A DNA stretch of 64,000 nt from Colwellia sp. (GTDB taxonomy: Bacteria; Pseudomonadota; Gammaproteobacteria; Enterobacterales; Alteromonadaceae). Positions 9,447 through 19,098 of this stretch are shown in pieces. The DNA lies in contig JABSOZ010000018.1 in the NCBI GenBank assembly GCA_013215295.1, positions 1 through 64,000 of the forward strand, written 5' to 3'. A model generated the notes under the pieces. It was not told the DNA's origin, searched no databases, and saw nothing but the letters and a program-made list of their open reading frames with translations. The stretch's first letter is position 1; each line of letters opens with the position of its first letter. The position numbers and the translations under genes are program-made.

Positions 9447-10688
9447 TTAATTACAGGTAAGTTTCAATTCTTTTCTAATTAAAGGTAACTCTTTCTGCAA
9501 CCAGTGTTTTATTTTGTGCGCGGCCATAGGTTTGGCAAAATAAAAGCCTTGTAATAGATCTACGTCGATTTGATGTATATATTTGAAATCTTCTAAGTGT
9601 TCAATACCTTCGGCAACGGTTTTTAAGCCGAGTTCTTTGGCGAGGATAACTGTACTTTTTAGGATCGCTCGTTGTTGTGGATTGGTGGTAACATTATTAA
9701 CCAATACCCGATCAAGTTTTAACTCTGTCGCAGGTACACGCGACAACTGTTGGGCATTGGCAAAACCGGTACCATAGTCATCAATGGCCAAATTAAATCC
9801 CTTTAACCTCAATTTAGCTAAGGTTGCAATGGCCTTGGAAACTTCTCCACTGATGGCATTTTCGGTAATTTCTAAAATAATGTCTTTCGGCTGCAGTGCA
9901 TAGTTTTCAACCTGATTGGCAATTTTATCGACTAAACCTTCATCTGCTAGTGATAACGGGGAAAGATTAAAGGCGAGATGAAAATTAATCTCTTGTTGTT
10001 GCCATTGCTGCTTTTGTTTTAGTGCGATATCAAATAAATAATGGGTTAACGTTGAAATAACGCCAAACTCTTCTGCCGCGGTAATAAACTCGAACGGGGA
10101 AATGTCACCAAACTTAGGATGTGGCCAGCGCGCCAATGCTTCGACGCCTTTTAGTAATAGCCCTTGGCAAGTTAATTTAGGTTGATAATACAAGGTGATT
10201 TGCTGTTTATTAATCCCTTCAAGGATATGATCGGCACTGAGACGATTATAAACTTTTTGCTGTTCTTTGCCATTTTCCTTGTTAGCGTTACTTGCTAGTC
10301 GTTTTAGGCTACTGATCAAATTATCAGCTGAAAGTGGTTTTTGAAAGGTGCCAACCACCGTTAGCCCGTCTGACTCGGCCATAGTACCGATACTGACGAT
10401 CAACGAAGGATCTTTACCACTTAAAATGATAATTGCGTCGGCGAGTTTATCCTTGGCGATAACTCGCACCAGTTCAATACCGTCCATTACCGGCATTTCT
10501 AAGTCAACAAACACTAAATGAAAGTGAGTGGCTCGCAACTTTTCGAGCGCAATAACGCCATTTTCAGCAACTTCGATGTGGCTGATAGTACAATATTGAC
10601 CGACACCATTATCTTGACACAAGGCGACAATATTATGTTGTTGTGTTCTACTGTCATCGACCACCAATATATTAATATCTGGTTTCAT
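9447..10688 (-). CDS. Response regulator with EAL phosphodiesterase domain
   Basis: A 413-aa cytoplasmic REC-EAL protein that should hydrolyse cyclic di-GMP to pGpG under phosphorylation control. The receiver domain occupies about residues 5-125 with acidic DD at 11-12 and phospho-acceptor Asp62 (VDLEMPVMDG). The EAL domain (about 155-405) keeps the EALAR signature, NLSP, EITENA, the DDYGTG metal site, LKLDR and AEGIE, so it looks catalytically complete. It is the last gene of the minus-strand chemotaxis block, 76 bases after the small beta-barrel gene, so CheA is a plausible phosphodonor. GAGG lies 5 bases before the ATG. The VieA-like architecture is clear; the link to CheA is inferred. Confidence 0.9.
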   Translation of the reverse strand: MKPDINILVVDDSRTQQHNIVALCQDNGVGQYCTISHIEVAENGVIALEKLRATHFHLVFVDLEMPVMDGIELVRVIAKDKLADAIIILSGKDPSLIVSIGTMAESDGLTVVGTFQKPLSADNLISSLKRLASNANKENGKEQQKVYNRLSADHILEGINKQQITLYYQPKLTCQGLLLKGVEALARWPHPKFGDISPFEFITAAEEFGVISTLTHYLFDIALKQKQQWQQQEINFHLAFNLSPLSLADEGLVDKIANQVENYALQPKDIILEITENAISGEVSKAIATLAKLRLKGFNLAIDDYGTGFANAQQLSRVPATELKLDRVLVNNVTTNPQQRAILKSTVILAKELGLKTVAEGIEHLEDFKYIHQIDVDLLQGFYFAKPMAAHKIKHWLQKELPLIRKELKLTCN

Positions 10689-10764
10689 TTTGGCCTCAAT
10701 CTAATAAGTACTAAGTATAGCAGTCGTGCTTAATTTGCGTTAACTGCCGCACTAATCATGCCAC

Positions 10765-11226
10765 TTAAAAAGATTTTACTATCGCGATACCAAAAATAGT
10801 AGCGGTTTCGCCATCAACAAAATCAACGGCAAATGTCGGGGCAATACCGATACCACCTATGTGAAAATCATAGCTAACCGATACTCTGGTTAAATCCTCT
10901 TTAAAAGGGTGACCACCACCGACTTCTTCTTTACCAAAGCCAACACCAAGACGAAGGTCTTGCCAAGGGTGTAGATAAAGAGCGGCTAGCGTGACTTCAA
11001 CACCGTCACCATGATGGGCATCATCGGTTTTTTCATAGACCAATCCCGCCCCCCATCGGGGAGTAAACTTGAATTCGTATTCGATGCCATAGGAAAATTC
11101 ACTTTCACTTTGGGCGTGGGTGGCCCCGACAAAGACCCCTAAAAAATGCTGGTGGTCTTTGCTTGAGGCATAACTAAAACTACTTACAAGGGTTAAACAT
11201 AATAATGTGAACAATTGTTTATTCAT
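10765..11226 (-). CDS. Small exported beta-barrel-like protein
   Basis: A 153-aa product with a Sec signal peptide (about residues 1-20, ending SYASS). The mature chain consists of alternating amphipathic strands (FLGVFVGAT, EFSYGIEYEFKF, WGAGLVYEK, DLRLGVGFG, RVSVSYDFHIG) and ends in a terminal Phe, as in many outer-membrane barrels. The size fits an eight-stranded OmpA/OmpW-type barrel. AGGAG precedes the ATG at good distance. It lies between cheB (26 bases upstream) and the REC-EAL gene on the same strand, so it is probably co-transcribed with them. Whether it links the outer membrane to this signalling block is unknown. Confidence 0.72.
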   Translation of the reverse strand: MNKQLFTLLCLTLVSSFSYASSKDHQHFLGVFVGATHAQSESEFSYGIEYEFKFTPRWGAGLVYEKTDDAHHGDGVEVTLAALYLHPWQDLRLGVGFGKEEVGGGHPFKEDLTRVSVSYDFHIGGIGIAPTFAVDFVDGETATIFGIAIVKSF

Positions 11227-11252
11227 GGGATTTACTCCTGTTTATTTAATGA

Positions 11253-12332
11253 CTAGTTATTAAAATATGTCATAATTTTCTGCGGAATTTGTCTTAATGG
11301 TACTTCCAAACATACCGCACCTTTGCGTTGTGCAACCAATGGCATACCATAGACCACACAACTATTTTCATCTTGTCCTAAAGTATAGGCACCGGCATCA
11401 CGCATTGCTTTTAATCCGACCGCACCATCATCACCCATACCTGTCATAATGATGCCAAGACATTTATCGTCGGCGTATTCTGCAACCGAACGGAAAAGAA
11501 CATCGACGGAGGGTTTATGGCGACTGATCAAAGGTCCATCCTTGATACGAACATAGGCTTTATCATGGCTTTTTTCTAACATCATATGAAAGCCACCAGG
11601 GGCAACCAAAACACGACCAGGGAGCAGCACATCATTGTCTGCCGCTTCTTTGATTTCCATCTGACAAATCGTGTTTAAACGTTCGGCGAAAGCCTTGGTA
11701 AATTTTTCCGGCATGTGCTGTACAATCAATATAGGTGGTATGTCGGCAGGCAGCTGAGTGAGTATAGCGTCTATCGCCTGAGTGCGCCCCGTTGATGTCC
11801 CATTGGCTATCAGTGACAATTTCTTAGCGTTCTTGGTTCTTTTTTTAGTTGGCAAGTATTTGTCTACCGCTAACTTTGGTCTGATCACTAGTGGTGCTAC
11901 CTTTATTGGCTTAGCTCTAACCTGTTTAAGGTTCACTTTGGCGGCGGCTTTAACTGCGTCACATAACAATTTGGATGAGTCTGGTAAATTAGCATTAACC
12001 TGACTCTTAGGTTTGGCGATTACATCGATGGCACCATAACTAAGAGCTTGCACACTAGCTCTTGAGCCGGCTTCGGTTAAGGTTGAACACATCACCACTG
12101 GAGTTGGCCGCTCTGCCATGATTTTTTTCAAAAAGGTCAAACCATCCATTCTTGGCATTTCAATATCTAGGGTGATCACATCGGGCCAATCTTTTTCCAT
12201 ATGGCGCATTGCAAAAATAGGGTCGGCGGCACTGCCGATAACAGTAATATGGCGTGATTCATTTAGAATGGCAGCTAGCACTTTACGCACTACTGCAGAA
12301 TCATCAATAATAAAGACTTTAATTACTTTCAT
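11253..12332 (-). CDS. cheB: Chemotaxis methylesterase/deamidase CheB
   Basis: Removes methyl groups from glutamates of chemoreceptors and deamidates glutamines, giving adaptation together with CheR. The 359-aa protein has a receiver domain (about 4-120) with Asp56 (LDIEMPRMDG), then a linker and the C-terminal methylesterase domain (about 165-355). The catalytic triad is readable: Ser in GTSTG, His in VQHMPEKF and Asp in GMGDDGAVG. The nucleophile loop reads NGTSTGRTQ rather than the usual GASTGG, a modest deviation. It follows cheD by 30 bases in a cheW-cheR-cheD-cheB run. The ribosome binding site is weak. Confidence 0.95.
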   Translation of the reverse strand: MKVIKVFIIDDSAVVRKVLAAILNESRHITVIGSAADPIFAMRHMEKDWPDVITLDIEMPRMDGLTFLKKIMAERPTPVVMCSTLTEAGSRASVQALSYGAIDVIAKPKSQVNANLPDSSKLLCDAVKAAAKVNLKQVRAKPIKVAPLVIRPKLAVDKYLPTKKRTKNAKKLSLIANGTSTGRTQAIDAILTQLPADIPPILIVQHMPEKFTKAFAERLNTICQMEIKEAADNDVLLPGRVLVAPGGFHMMLEKSHDKAYVRIKDGPLISRHKPSVDVLFRSVAEYADDKCLGIIMTGMGDDGAVGLKAMRDAGAYTLGQDENSCVVYGMPLVAQRKGAVCLEVPLRQIPQKIMTYFNN

Positions 12333-12362
12333 GGCTACTGTCTGATGTTATTGGCGTATTAA

Positions 12363-12878
12363 TCATAACCGTTTTACCTCAATAATACCGGTCGCTGTAT
12401 CAAACGTCAGGCAACGAGTATGTTGTCCTTGTAGGTCATAAGTTGAAATTTTTAGCTGGTGATCAGCAATAAATTTATCAGTAATTTTACAATTTTCAGT
12501 ACTGACATTTTGACTGTCGTTGGCAGGGTAATTAACATGTAATTGACTACCGCCATATACCGAGACTTGATAGTCTTTTAGCATGGTATGGTGTTTATTT
12601 ATTGCCCGTTTAAAAAGTTCGAAGGCATCTTCTGCATAGCGGCCGTCGAGCTGCTGTTCACTCGCTAATGGTATGTTGACTACATAACCTTCAGCTTCGG
12701 CAAGTTTATCGGCTTTTAAAGAGGCAAATTTAGCCAAAACAAAATGGCACATGCCACCTAAATGATATTTTGGATGCCACATTACCATCGCAATGCATGA
12801 CCCCAATAACGTCTGAATAAGCACGCTTTGTGGTGTGAAATAAAAGTCGCCGGGGTGCAAAATCACTTTTTTCCTCAT
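12363..12878 (-). CDS. cheD: Chemoreceptor glutamine deamidase CheD
   Basis: Deamidates specific glutamines in MCPs and often modulates receptor activity. The 171-aa protein shows the CheD pattern: HPGDFYFTP, then the catalytic Cys in LLGSCIAMVMW and the His in GGMCHFVLA, with a late VYGGSQ strand. The start is ATG at 12878; a GTG one codon earlier touches the cheR stop, so translation is probably coupled. It sits between cheR and cheB, the usual adaptation-module order. Confidence 0.95.
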   Translation of the reverse strand: MRKKVILHPGDFYFTPQSVLIQTLLGSCIAMVMWHPKYHLGGMCHFVLAKFASLKADKLAEAEGYVVNIPLASEQQLDGRYAEDAFELFKRAINKHHTMLKDYQVSVYGGSQLHVNYPANDSQNVSTENCKITDKFIADHQLKISTYDLQGQHTRCLTFDTATGIIEVKRL

Positions 12879-12881
12879 CAC

Positions 12882-13700
12882 TTAACTCGTCCCTTTTTCA
12901 TTGCGATAAATACTGGGTTGTACTTCCACTAATCCATGTTTAATCGACTTGATACTTTCAGTATGCCCGACAAACAATAGACCGTTATTGGCGAGCTTAC
13001 CAGTAACCCGTTGAATTAACTCTTCTTTTGTATCATTGTCAAAATAAATCATCACATTACGCAGAAAAATCACATCAAATTTACCCATTTCTGGTAACTG
13101 CTTGGTCAGGTTTAGTGCGCTAAAATTCACCCGTTGTCGAATTTTAGGATCAACAAGCAGTGAACCCGTAAATTTCCCTGTGCCTTTGAGGCAGTACTTT
13201 TTAAGGAAATTAGCTGGGATCCCCTCTATTCTATCCATCATGTAGTGTCCGACTTTGGCCGTTTCTAACACGCTGTGATTAATATCTGTAGCAAAGATCT
13301 CCCAAGGCGTTAAGCCCAAGATATTGTCAAATAACATTGCCAAACTGTAGGATTCTTCTCCTGTAGAAGCCGCCGCACTCCAACAACGCAATAATTTATT
13401 TTGCGGCCAGTGCGCCAGTACTTTATGTTGTATAAAATCGAAGTGTTTGGGTTCACGGAAAAAATAGGTTTCGTTAGTGGTTAATAAATCGACAGCTAAC
13501 TGTTTTTCCTCGGGGTTATGCTGAACTAAATCAAAATATTCTGCATAGTGCAGAATATGTAACAGCCGTAGCCTTTTCATTAAGCGATTTGCGACCAAAT
13601 GGCGTTTATGCTCAGCCATTAAAATACCTGCTTGTTCAAAAATGAAATTTTGAAACAAGTGAAATTCTGATACTGATAATTCAACTTTATTTAGGGTCAT
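12882..13700 (-). CDS. cheR: Chemotaxis methyltransferase CheR
   Basis: SAM-dependent methylation of receptor glutamates. In the 272-aa protein an N-terminal helical domain (about 1-85) precedes the SAM-binding domain, with TNETYFFREPKHF, the CWSAAASTGEE motif I, FATDIN and the FLRNVMIYFD catalytic region, ending in GHTES. AGGAG lies 6 bases before the ATG. It starts 19 bases after cheW and is immediately followed by cheD. Confidence 0.96.
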   Translation of the reverse strand: MTLNKVELSVSEFHLFQNFIFEQAGILMAEHKRHLVANRLMKRLRLLHILHYAEYFDLVQHNPEEKQLAVDLLTTNETYFFREPKHFDFIQHKVLAHWPQNKLLRCWSAAASTGEESYSLAMLFDNILGLTPWEIFATDINHSVLETAKVGHYMMDRIEGIPANFLKKYCLKGTGKFTGSLLVDPKIRQRVNFSALNLTKQLPEMGKFDVIFLRNVMIYFDNDTKEELIQRVTGKLANNGLLFVGHTESIKSIKHGLVEVQPSIYRNEKGTS

Positions 13701-13719
13701 ACGACGCTCCTAAACGAGA

Positions 13720-14238
13720 TTAATGTTCTTCATTGTTAGTTTGTAATTCGCCTGCCATGGACAGTTCGTCAATGGAAAGCACATAACTGATATCTAATAA
13801 GACCAATAATTGGTCTTTAACCTTTCCCATGCCCTTAATAAAGTCGGTGCGTATACTGGTACCAAAAGAAGGTGCAGGTTCAATTTCACTGGGCATGATA
13901 TCAAGTACTTCATTAACCACGTCAACGATAATGCCGATATCTAAGGATAAGTCGTCAATTTTAAGTTCGATGATGATGATGCTGGTGCGTTTAGTGATTT
14001 CTGCCGGTGGTCCAGAGAAACGCAGTGCTAAGTCAATAACAGGTACAACACTACCGCGCAAATTCATCACCCCGGCGATAAAATCGGGCATCAAGGGCAC
14101 TTTCGCCAAGTTGTCATAACTGATGATCTCTTTAACATTTAAGATCTCCAAACCAAAAATTTCATCGCCGAGCATAAAAGTCAGATATTGTTGAACAATA
14201 CTTTCGTTGGATTCGCTGGCCTGTTGAACATTATTCAT
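13720..14238 (-). CDS. cheW: Chemotaxis coupling protein CheW
   Basis: A 172-aa adaptor that links CheA to receptors in the signalling array. The CheW fold is seen from YLTFMLGDEIFGLEIL through IISYDN, VMNLRGSVVPVIDL and ILVDVVNEVL-like strands to LLDIS. The start is set at ATG 14238, preceded by GGAG at 8 bases; an earlier in-frame ATG at 14277 would overlap the MCP gene and lacks a binding site. It follows the transmembrane MCP by 13 bases, so the two are almost certainly co-translated. Confidence 0.94.
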   Translation of the reverse strand: MNNVQQASESNESIVQQYLTFMLGDEIFGLEILNVKEIISYDNLAKVPLMPDFIAGVMNLRGSVVPVIDLALRFSGPPAEITKRTSIIIIELKIDDLSLDIGIIVDVVNEVLDIMPSEIEPAPSFGTSIRTDFIKGMGKVKDQLLVLLDISYVLSIDELSMAGELQTNNEEH

Positions 14239-14251
14239 CCTGCACTCTCCA

Positions 14252-15955
14252 CTAAAAACGCTCAAATTTTGACTCATCTATTTCGCCATTATCATTTTCT
14301 GACGCAGCCACAGTTGTTTGAGCGACGGTTGTTGGCATGACTTCAGTATTCTCACTGCTTTTGAGCATATTTTTGTTGAGCTTAAAATAACCCACTGTCT
14401 CTTGAAGTTGCTTCGATTGATTCTGCAAACCAGATGAAGTCGCTGCCAATTCTTCCGCCGAAGCGGCATTTTGTTGGGTGACCGAGTCAAGTTGCTGTAC
14501 GGCGATATTAATTTGATTGACACCACTGGCTTGTTCTTCTGAAGCCACTGATATTTCTTGTACTAATTCTGCCGTTTGGTTAATGTCAGGTAACATTTGT
14601 TCGAGTAAAGCACCTGCTCGCTCTGCTACCTTGACACTGGAACTTGCCAGTTCACTGATCTCTGCCGACGCTTCTTGGCTGCGCTCTGCTAGTTTTCTGA
14701 CTTCGGCAGCGACTACGGCGAAACCTTTACCATGTTCACCGGCTCGCGCCGCTTCAATGGCAGCATTAAGTGCTAACATATTGGTTTGATAGGCAATATC
14801 TTCAATAATAGAAATGCGTTCAGCAATTTTTCGCATGGCAATGACGGTTTCTGAAACCGCTGAACCGCCTTCACCAGCGGCGTTAGCTGAATTTGTGGCG
14901 ATGCCGTCAGTCACTTTGGCATTTTCACTGTTTTGATTAATAGACGCACCCATTTCTTCAATAGAAGCACTGGTTTCTTCAACACTAGCGGCTTGTTCAC
15001 TCGCGGCCTGACTGAGCGCACCTGCGGTACTACTTATCTGCGCCGCGGCATGATTAATCGATTGTGAGTTGTTTTTGATGTCGCTGATAACCTCGATCAA
15101 TTTACTTTTCATGGTGATCATTGCTGCCAAAATGCCTTCGGGTGGTTTGCCTTTGGTATCGATAGTGAAATTTAAATCGCCACTGGCAATGCGTTCTGTT
15201 ACATCGGCAATTTCGTTAGGTTCGCCGCCTAATAAACGTAACAGACTGCGGACAATAAAATAGGCGACAAAGGAGTTTAGTACTAATGCACAAAGGGTGA
15301 TCACTATCATGCTGATTAAGGCACTTTGTTCATGTTCTTCTGCTAATAGTGCCGACTCGTGGGTAAAATTTTCAATATTAATTAATAACGCTTCAAGTTC
15401 ATGATCGAGCTTTTCTTCTTCTATTTCGGTTTCCTCTGCCAGTTCATGTGCGGCATGCATTTTACCTTGTATCAACAAGGTAAAAACAGCAGTGACATGT
15501 TTATCATAATTGCCATGTTCTTCCTCGATGCGCTCTAAAGCGTCGAGAACGTGCTGCATTTCTTTGACTACGCCTTCACTGTTGCTGGTACTAATGATGC
15601 TTGTTGCCAGTGCTTCACCCTCTTTTAGTTCTTTGTTTACTTTGGTTGATAATGCAAAGAACTTTTCGACATTGATTTTAAAGAAAGGCTCCATTAACGG
15701 GTCCTTTCGCATTTCTTCACCATAACGTAAGCTGCGTTCAAACTCGATCGCTTGCTCAAGTTGGTGCACTGTTATTAAAGAAACAACATTGGCCATCGGG
15801 ATATCATTTTCAGCAATCGACTCGATTTCTTCGCCCAATGACACCAGGTTATAAGAGACAGTGGCGAGCACGATAAGCATAGCTATCAGCTGCAAACCGA
15901 CAATCACCATCATCATTTGTTTCACCGTTAAGGTACTCTTTAATAGAATAGACAT
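14252..15955 (-). CDS. Methyl-accepting chemotaxis protein, transmembrane, helical sensor
   Basis: A 567-aa receptor. It has a first transmembrane helix (about 13-36) and a periplasmic, mostly helical and strongly acidic region (about 37-208) that looks like a four-helix-bundle sensor. A second transmembrane helix (about 210-236), a HAMP domain and the cytoplasmic signalling domain follow, with the conserved hairpin tip [21 protein letters not shown] and [19 protein letters not shown]. Downstream neighbours are cheW, cheR, cheD and cheB. Upstream, 58 bases away, is an exported alpha-carbonic anhydrase. No ligand can be read from the sequence. Confidence 0.95.
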   Translation of the reverse strand: MSILLKSTLTVKQMMMVIVGLQLIAMLIVLATVSYNLVSLGEEIESIAENDIPMANVVSLITVHQLEQAIEFERSLRYGEEMRKDPLMEPFFKINVEKFFALSTKVNKELKEGEALATSIISTSNSEGVVKEMQHVLDALERIEEEHGNYDKHVTAVFTLLIQGKMHAAHELAEETEIEEEKLDHELEALLINIENFTHESALLAEEHEQSALISMIVITLCALVLNSFVAYFIVRSLLRLLGGEPNEIADVTERIASGDLNFTIDTKGKPPEGILAAMITMKSKLIEVISDIKNNSQSINHAAAQISSTAGALSQAASEQAASVEETSASIEEMGASINQNSENAKVTDGIATNSANAAGEGGSAVSETVIAMRKIAERISIIEDIAYQTNMLALNAAIEAARAGEHGKGFAVVAAEVRKLAERSQEASAEISELASSSVKVAERAGALLEQMLPDINQTAELVQEISVASEEQASGVNQINIAVQQLDSVTQQNAASAEELAATSSGLQNQSKQLQETVGYFKLNKNMLKSSENTEVMPTTVAQTTVAASENDNGEIDESKFERF

Positions 15956-16013
15956 GTCAACTTGCTCTCCGGTTAATATATGTATTGCCTAGCTGCTGCT
16001 AAGACCTTAAGCG

Positions 16014-16850
16014 TTATTTACTCTGTAACAAAAAACGTGCATTTAACTTTTGTACTGGTCGGTTATTTTCACCAACAACAGATAAAAACTGTTTCAGTTG
16101 CGCACTGGACAAGGTTTGGCCATTTTTTAATACAAACCAACGTACCGCTTCACTACATGGCGGTGTCGTTAATGAACCCCGATAGTGGTAATAATCCAGA
16201 TTTTCCGGTAATAACTCTTTGGCATTTACTGTCATGCCGGTGATGTTTTGTACCGGGCCGGCTTCACCGGGCATGAACTCCCATAATTTAGTGAGAAAAT
16301 CGTTAGCGGCGCCAGTTTTAAACATTACGCCAACTACAGCCAGTTGACCTGCACTATTGGCATGGACAAAGTGTGCTTCTAGGGCATGATGCTTACCGTT
16401 TAGCTGGTGTTCGCTTGGGCTATGAAAATGCACCTGTAATAACTGATATTTCTCACCGCTAATTTTTATACTGCTATTGTAAAGGGTGCCACTGGGCAGC
16501 AGGTATTCTTTGCCAGCGATATTAACTTGCTTGTCAGCACTCGTATCGAAGTGGGTATAATTTATCTGGATAGTATGGCCGTTGTTAAGAATCTGCAACG
16601 GCACGTTGTAATAATCCATACGCAACGAGAAGAGGTTTGACTTGACGGTGCTATTAAGGTTAATTGGCGACTGATTTTGACCATTGCTACATAAACTATA
16701 TTCGTCAGCGAGAGTAGCCCAGTATTCTGGTCCATCATGACCTTGATAGCTCCAGTGCTCGCTTTCACTAGCGCTGGTTGTGGCAGATGCCATTATCAGA
16801 GCTGCGCTAAAAGCGCTAATTAATATGCTCATGTGCTTGCTCTTGTTCAT
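16014..16850 (-). CDS. Exported alpha-carbonic anhydrase
   Basis: Periplasmic zinc enzyme interconverting CO2 and bicarbonate. The 278-aa precursor has a signal peptide (about 1-27, ending TTSASESEHWSY). The mature enzyme shows the alpha-CA marks: HWSYQGHDGPEYW, CSNGQNQSPINL, zinc ligands in LLQVHFHSPSEH and the third His in ALEAHFVH, and the substrate-pocket loop YRGSLTTPPCSE. The Cys in LCSNG and in PPCSE fit the usual bacterial disulfide. AAGGA lies 6 bases before the ATG. The placement is the odd part: it is on the same strand, 40 bases after cheA and 58 before an MCP, inside a chemotaxis operon. Confidence 0.95.
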   Translation of the reverse strand: MNKSKHMSILISAFSAALIMASATTSASESEHWSYQGHDGPEYWATLADEYSLCSNGQNQSPINLNSTVKSNLFSLRMDYYNVPLQILNNGHTIQINYTHFDTSADKQVNIAGKEYLLPSGTLYNSSIKISGEKYQLLQVHFHSPSEHQLNGKHHALEAHFVHANSAGQLAVVGVMFKTGAANDFLTKLWEFMPGEAGPVQNITGMTVNAKELLPENLDYYHYRGSLTTPPCSEAVRWFVLKNGQTLSSAQLKQFLSVVGENNRPVQKLNARFLLQSK

Positions 16851-16890
16851 GTCAGTTCCTTCGTTCTTAAGGTAAATTTTATGGTTAGGC

Positions 16891-19098
16891 TCAAGCCTTA
16901 GCTAAGTTTTTTGGGTTTGACGCCTGTTGAAATTTGCTCACAATTTGCTGCAATAAATTGGGCACGTCGATGATCAAAGCGACTTCGCCGCTACCCAATA
17001 TCGTTGAACCACTAAGACCTTTAAGATTTCTAAAGACTTGGCCGAGTGGCTTGATCACCGTTTGATGTTCACCTAAAAGCTCATCGACTATCAGCCCCGC
17101 TTTCTTGTTTCCTGACTTAACCACCACGATGTTAGCGCGGCAATTCTCGTTATGGTTGTCGATAGCAAAAATTTCGCCAATATGCATAAAAGGTAAAATC
17201 TCGCCGCGTAAATTGAGGTAGTCGTGATGTTGATGTGCTTTTGCTTGGCTATCGGTTAGTTCGATGCACTCTTCGACCATGTCGAGTGGTAAGATATAGT
17301 GTGAATCGCCAACACGCACATGAAAACCATCGATAATGGCAAGTGTTAACGGCAAACGAATTGAAAAAGTACAGCCATGACCTTCGACACTATCAACATC
17401 TGCTTCGCCACGCAGTGCTTCTATATTTCGTCTGACCACGTCCATGCCGACACCACGACCGGACAAGTTGGTAACTTGCTCCGCAGTAGAAAAACCGGCT
17501 TCAAAAATAAGCATATGAATTTGGTGGTCGGTTAATTCGTGTTCAGTGTCGATGATGCCTTTGTCTATGGCCTTGGCTAATATTTTGTCTTTGTTTAAAC
17601 CTGCGCCATCATCTTTAATTTGGATCACTATGGTGCCGGAGTCGTGAAAGGCTTCTAGTGACAATAAACCCGTTTCGTCTTTACCGGCTTTGAGCCGATC
17701 TTCTTTCGACTCGATACCGTGGTCTAGGGCATTACGTACTAAGTGTAATAAGGGATCGCTGATTTTATCGATTAAGGTTTTATCGAGCTCAGTTTCGGCG
17801 CCAGAAATTTCAAGGCGAATTGATTTATTAAGGGTTTTACTGACTTCACGTACCACACGTTTGTAACGATTAAAGGTCTCGCCAATTTGTACCATGCGTA
17901 AACCTAACACCGTATCGCGAACTTCGGCGACCAATCGTGACATGTTTTCCTGTGCGTCAAACAAAGCTAAATCGGCGATACGTTTTGCATGAATATTGAC
18001 ATTGGCGTTGCCAATCACCAACTCCCCTACTAAGTTAATAAGCGATTCTAACTTTTCGGCATTGACGCGAATACTTTCGGTCGCCGCTTTATTACTTTTA
18101 GTGCGCTGCTGTTTTTTTAGCGCGGCTTCAACCACAGGTTTGGTGGTCAAATTATCTTGAATAATAATTTCACCAATTTGTGGGATCGGTGTGGGTTTAT
18201 CTTGACCTATAGCATTGTCTATAGACAACTCTTGGGGTGACAGGGCTGCATCAACTTCTCTTTTGGTTAGGGCTCCACAGGCAACCAAGATTTCACCTAA
18301 ACGTAGATCGTCTTCTGGCAGTTCATTGATCAGCTTTATATATTGTTCAGCGAGTGTACCCGGTGGCAGTATTTCAATTTTACAGTCGTCTAAAACAAAT
18401 TCGAATACATCTTCAATTTCTTGTTTGCTGGTCAGCGCCAGTAAATTAATTTCAAAACCTAAATAACAATTTTCAGGATCAAATTCTGTCCATTCAGGAA
18501 TAGCTTCGTCGATGAGTACGATGTGCTCAACCTTGCCAAGTTTTGCTAAGTAGCTGATAAAAGAATTGGGGTCCATACCATTGCGCAAGGAATCAATGCC
18601 AAAGCGTAATGAAATATGCCACTGGGCGATGCCTTCGGTGGATTCACCATCGTCGGTCTCTTTGCTGTCGTCAGCACTAGTGTCCTTCGTTGACGGCAGG
18701 TATTTTTGCAGCTGGGTGACTAAGGAACTATTTTCTTGTTGGAATTCTTCTGATAATTCACCACTTTGATTGAGCTCAAAGTCGATAAGTTTTTCGAGAA
18801 AGTCACGAGTTTGCAAGAATAAACTGACTAAACTTTCATCTAATACACAGACTTCATCGCGAATTAAGCTCAAGAGACTTTCTGCATGGTGGGTGAAGTC
18901 AACGATATTGTTGAGGCCAAATAAGCCTGCACCACCTTTGACGGTATGAAATGCGCGAAACAGCTCATTTATAGCGTCTTCATCGTGGAAGTCTTCGTCT
19001 AAAACCAGCAACGCTTGTTCCGCTTGCAGTAGCAATTCTTCTGCTTCTTGGGCGAAAATCTCTAAGCCTTCTTGATGTTCATCACTCACCGTGTTCAT
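16891..19098 (-). CDS. cheA: Chemotaxis histidine kinase CheA
   Basis: A 735-aa central kinase of the array. The Hpt domain carries phospho-acceptor His51 in RAFHTVKGGAGLF. A long, divergent middle region (about 140-330) replaces or surrounds P2. The dimerisation helices (about 345-400, LINLVGELVIGNA), the ATPase with N-box LVRNALDHGIE, G1 DDGAGL and G2 GRGVGMDVV, and a C-terminal CheW-like domain follow. Its start overlaps the STAS gene by 17 bases. AAGGAG lies directly against the ATG at 19098, so the in-frame GTG nine bases later may be the true start. It should phosphorylate the adjacent CheY and CheB, and possibly the REC-EAL protein. Confidence 0.95.
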   Translation of the reverse strand: MNTVSDEHQEGLEIFAQEAEELLLQAEQALLVLDEDFHDEDAINELFRAFHTVKGGAGLFGLNNIVDFTHHAESLLSLIRDEVCVLDESLVSLFLQTRDFLEKLIDFELNQSGELSEEFQQENSSLVTQLQKYLPSTKDTSADDSKETDDGESTEGIAQWHISLRFGIDSLRNGMDPNSFISYLAKLGKVEHIVLIDEAIPEWTEFDPENCYLGFEINLLALTSKQEIEDVFEFVLDDCKIEILPPGTLAEQYIKLINELPEDDLRLGEILVACGALTKREVDAALSPQELSIDNAIGQDKPTPIPQIGEIIIQDNLTTKPVVEAALKKQQRTKSNKAATESIRVNAEKLESLINLVGELVIGNANVNIHAKRIADLALFDAQENMSRLVAEVRDTVLGLRMVQIGETFNRYKRVVREVSKTLNKSIRLEISGAETELDKTLIDKISDPLLHLVRNALDHGIESKEDRLKAGKDETGLLSLEAFHDSGTIVIQIKDDGAGLNKDKILAKAIDKGIIDTEHELTDHQIHMLIFEAGFSTAEQVTNLSGRGVGMDVVRRNIEALRGEADVDSVEGHGCTFSIRLPLTLAIIDGFHVRVGDSHYILPLDMVEECIELTDSQAKAHQHHDYLNLRGEILPFMHIGEIFAIDNHNENCRANIVVVKSGNKKAGLIVDELLGEHQTVIKPLGQVFRNLKGLSGSTILGSGEVALIIDVPNLLQQIVSKFQQASNPKNLAKA

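Noticed and set aside
14278-14526. 82-codon minus-strand frame inside the MCP gene
   Set aside because: Out-of-frame reading of the conserved MCP signalling domain; no binding site.
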